A stretch of DNA of 15,017 bases from JAXHTH01 sp034211115. GTDB lineage: Bacteria > Planctomycetota > Phycisphaerae > Phycisphaerales > SM1A02. Positions 14,115-15,017 of the stretch are shown here, one piece after another; positions within the stretch are counted from its first letter, which is position 1, and each line of letters opens with the position of its first letter. The notes beneath the pieces were generated by a model. It was not told where the DNA came from. It saw only the letters and a program-made list of their open reading frames with translations, and did not search any database. The DNA lies in contig JAXHTH010000112.1 of NCBI GenBank assembly GCA_034211115.1, positions 1 to 15,017 on the forward strand, given 5' to 3'. Made by a program: the position numbers and the translations under genes.

Positions 14115-14954
14115 TCAGCCGGCGTCTTCGCCGGATTCGGTCTCGGTGTCGGTGTCGCTTTCGGCGGATGAACCGCTCGCGTCGGCGTCGCCCTCCTCGC
14201 CCCCGGCGCGTCCGTCGTCGGTGGCGTCATCTTCCGGAGTGGTGGCGAGGGTGGCCTCGACCTGTTTGGCGAGCTCACCGAAATAATGCTTGAGCGTTTC
14301 GTGGTAGCGGCGCGGCAGCGGGTCCTCGTTCTGCGCTTCGTCGTAGCCTTCGGCGAGCTTGGCATCCACTTCCCTGAGCTTCGCCTTCGTCTCGCCGGTG
14401 ACGGGCGAGCCGTCGACGAGGGTGGAGCCGATGATCTCCCCGGGCACGACGGGCGCGTCGGCCTTGACCATTCTGGTCCCGGAGGGCGTGGGGGCGATGG
14501 GGGCCTTTCCGCCTTCGCCCTGCCCCCAACGGCCCATGCCACCGCCCTGCGTCCATTTCTGGAGGGCCTGCTGCAGGGTCAATCCGTTCCCGAGCCCCTG
14601 GCATCCTTCCTTGCACTGGTTCGCCGCAGCCTGGGCCTGCTGAAGGAGCATCTGGAGCTGCTCCATCTGGTTGAGCTGACCGGCCATCTGCCGGGCCGCC
14701 CGGCCCATCTGCCCCTGCCCCTGCATGGCCTGGGCCATCTGCTGAAACGCCCCTCCCAGCCCCTGGCACATCTGGCATGCCTGCTGCTGAGCCTGGGCCA
14801 TCTGCTGCAACTGCTGCTTCTGCTGCTGGTTGAGATTCCCGGCGTTCTGGATCGCCTGTTGCAGCGCCTGAGGGTTGTTGGCAAGCTGCGGATCCAGCCC
14901 CGCCTGCTGGAGCGCCTGTTGAAGCTGCTGCTGCAGCCGAACAGCAGCATCCAT
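14115..14954 (-). CDS. Gln-rich protein with two Cys pairs and acidic tail, unknown function (5' end possibly outside window)
   Basis: From the ATG at 14954 this reads 279 residues, but the frame stays open without a stop to the window edge, so the true start may lie beyond 15017. Residues 7-112 are extremely rich in Gln, Ala, Met and Leu and likely form helical or coiled-coil structure. Two cysteine pairs occur, C60-x2-C63 and C114-x3-C118, each followed by QGLG, so they look like paired copies that could bind metal or form disulfides. A Gly-rich spacer (134-149) leads to a more ordered region ending in PRRYHETLKHYFGELAK (214-230), then an Asp/Glu/Ser-rich tail. I do not recognise a named family, though such proteins recur in planctomycete VWA clusters. 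It is 26 bp upstream of the binding-protein gene and probably co-transcribed. Confidence 0.7.
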   Translation of the reverse strand: MDAAVRLQQQLQQALQQAGLDPQLANNPQALQQAIQNAGNLNQQQKQQLQQMAQAQQQACQMCQGLGGAFQQMAQAMQGQGQMGRAARQMAGQLNQMEQLQMLLQQAQAAANQCKEGCQGLGNGLTLQQALQKWTQGGGMGRWGQGEGGKAPIAPTPSGTRMVKADAPVVPGEIIGSTLVDGSPVTGETKAKLREVDAKLAEGYDEAQNEDPLPRRYHETLKHYFGELAKQVEATLATTPEDDATDDGRAGGEEGDADASGSSAESDTDTETESGEDAG

Positions 14955-15017
14955 GCCAGCGGCGAGAGGTTGCTGTCGACCGGATCGGAGGTTGGGGGTG
15001 CACCGGTTTTGTGCATC

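Overview
The window is GC-rich and almost fully coding. Its content suggests a planctomycete-like bacterium, perhaps Phycisphaerae. That is an inference from the mix of RHS/YD-repeat debris, a large MoxR/DUF58/BatA-type von Willebrand (VWA) cluster with a double-VWA/GATase-like membrane protein, and a Gln-rich acidic-tailed protein. No rRNA or other phylogenetic marker is present, so the assignment is tentative.

Left edge (1-513): two truncated RHS/YD-repeat fragments on the + strand share an exact 30-bp block (1-30 = 321-350). They are followed by non-coding sequence ending in an 8-bp-period repeat. Next, on the minus strand, is a small operon of pyrD (class 1 dihydroorotate dehydrogenase, 949-1890) and a minimal zincin metallopeptidase (514-936). 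Divergent from pyrD is a + strand gene (2021-2659) that fuses TPR repeats to a YggX-type Fe(2+)-trafficking domain.

The rest (2667-15017) is one long minus-strand gene train. In transcription order it holds: a Gln-rich protein with two Cys pairs (open at the window edge); a periplasmic binding protein of the iron(III) ABC type; a two-half ABC permease fused through a lipobox-like segment to a six-blade NHL propeller; a ~1000-residue membrane protein with VWA, GATase-like and degenerate VWA modules; a MoxR AAA+ ATPase; a four-helix-bundle (S23-type) protein; a DUF58 VWA protein; and a BatA-type VWA membrane protein. Most junctions overlap or are under 75 bp, so co-transcription is likely. The exception is the MoxR-DUF58 junction, which holds the four-helix-bundle gene flanked by inverted arrays of an 8-bp repeat.

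Working picture (inference): MoxR-family ATPases act with VWA proteins to mature or assemble envelope complexes, often metal-dependent. Here that module is arranged with the binding protein and permease of an iron-type ABC importer whose permease carries a periplasmic NHL domain, and an iron-trafficking fusion protein lies at the far end of the cluster. No ABC ATPase is present in the window. The most novel points are the permease-NHL fusion, the importer/MoxR/VWA combination, the octamer arrays around the four-helix-bundle cassette (which also encode the MoxR C-terminus), and the TPR-YggX fusion.
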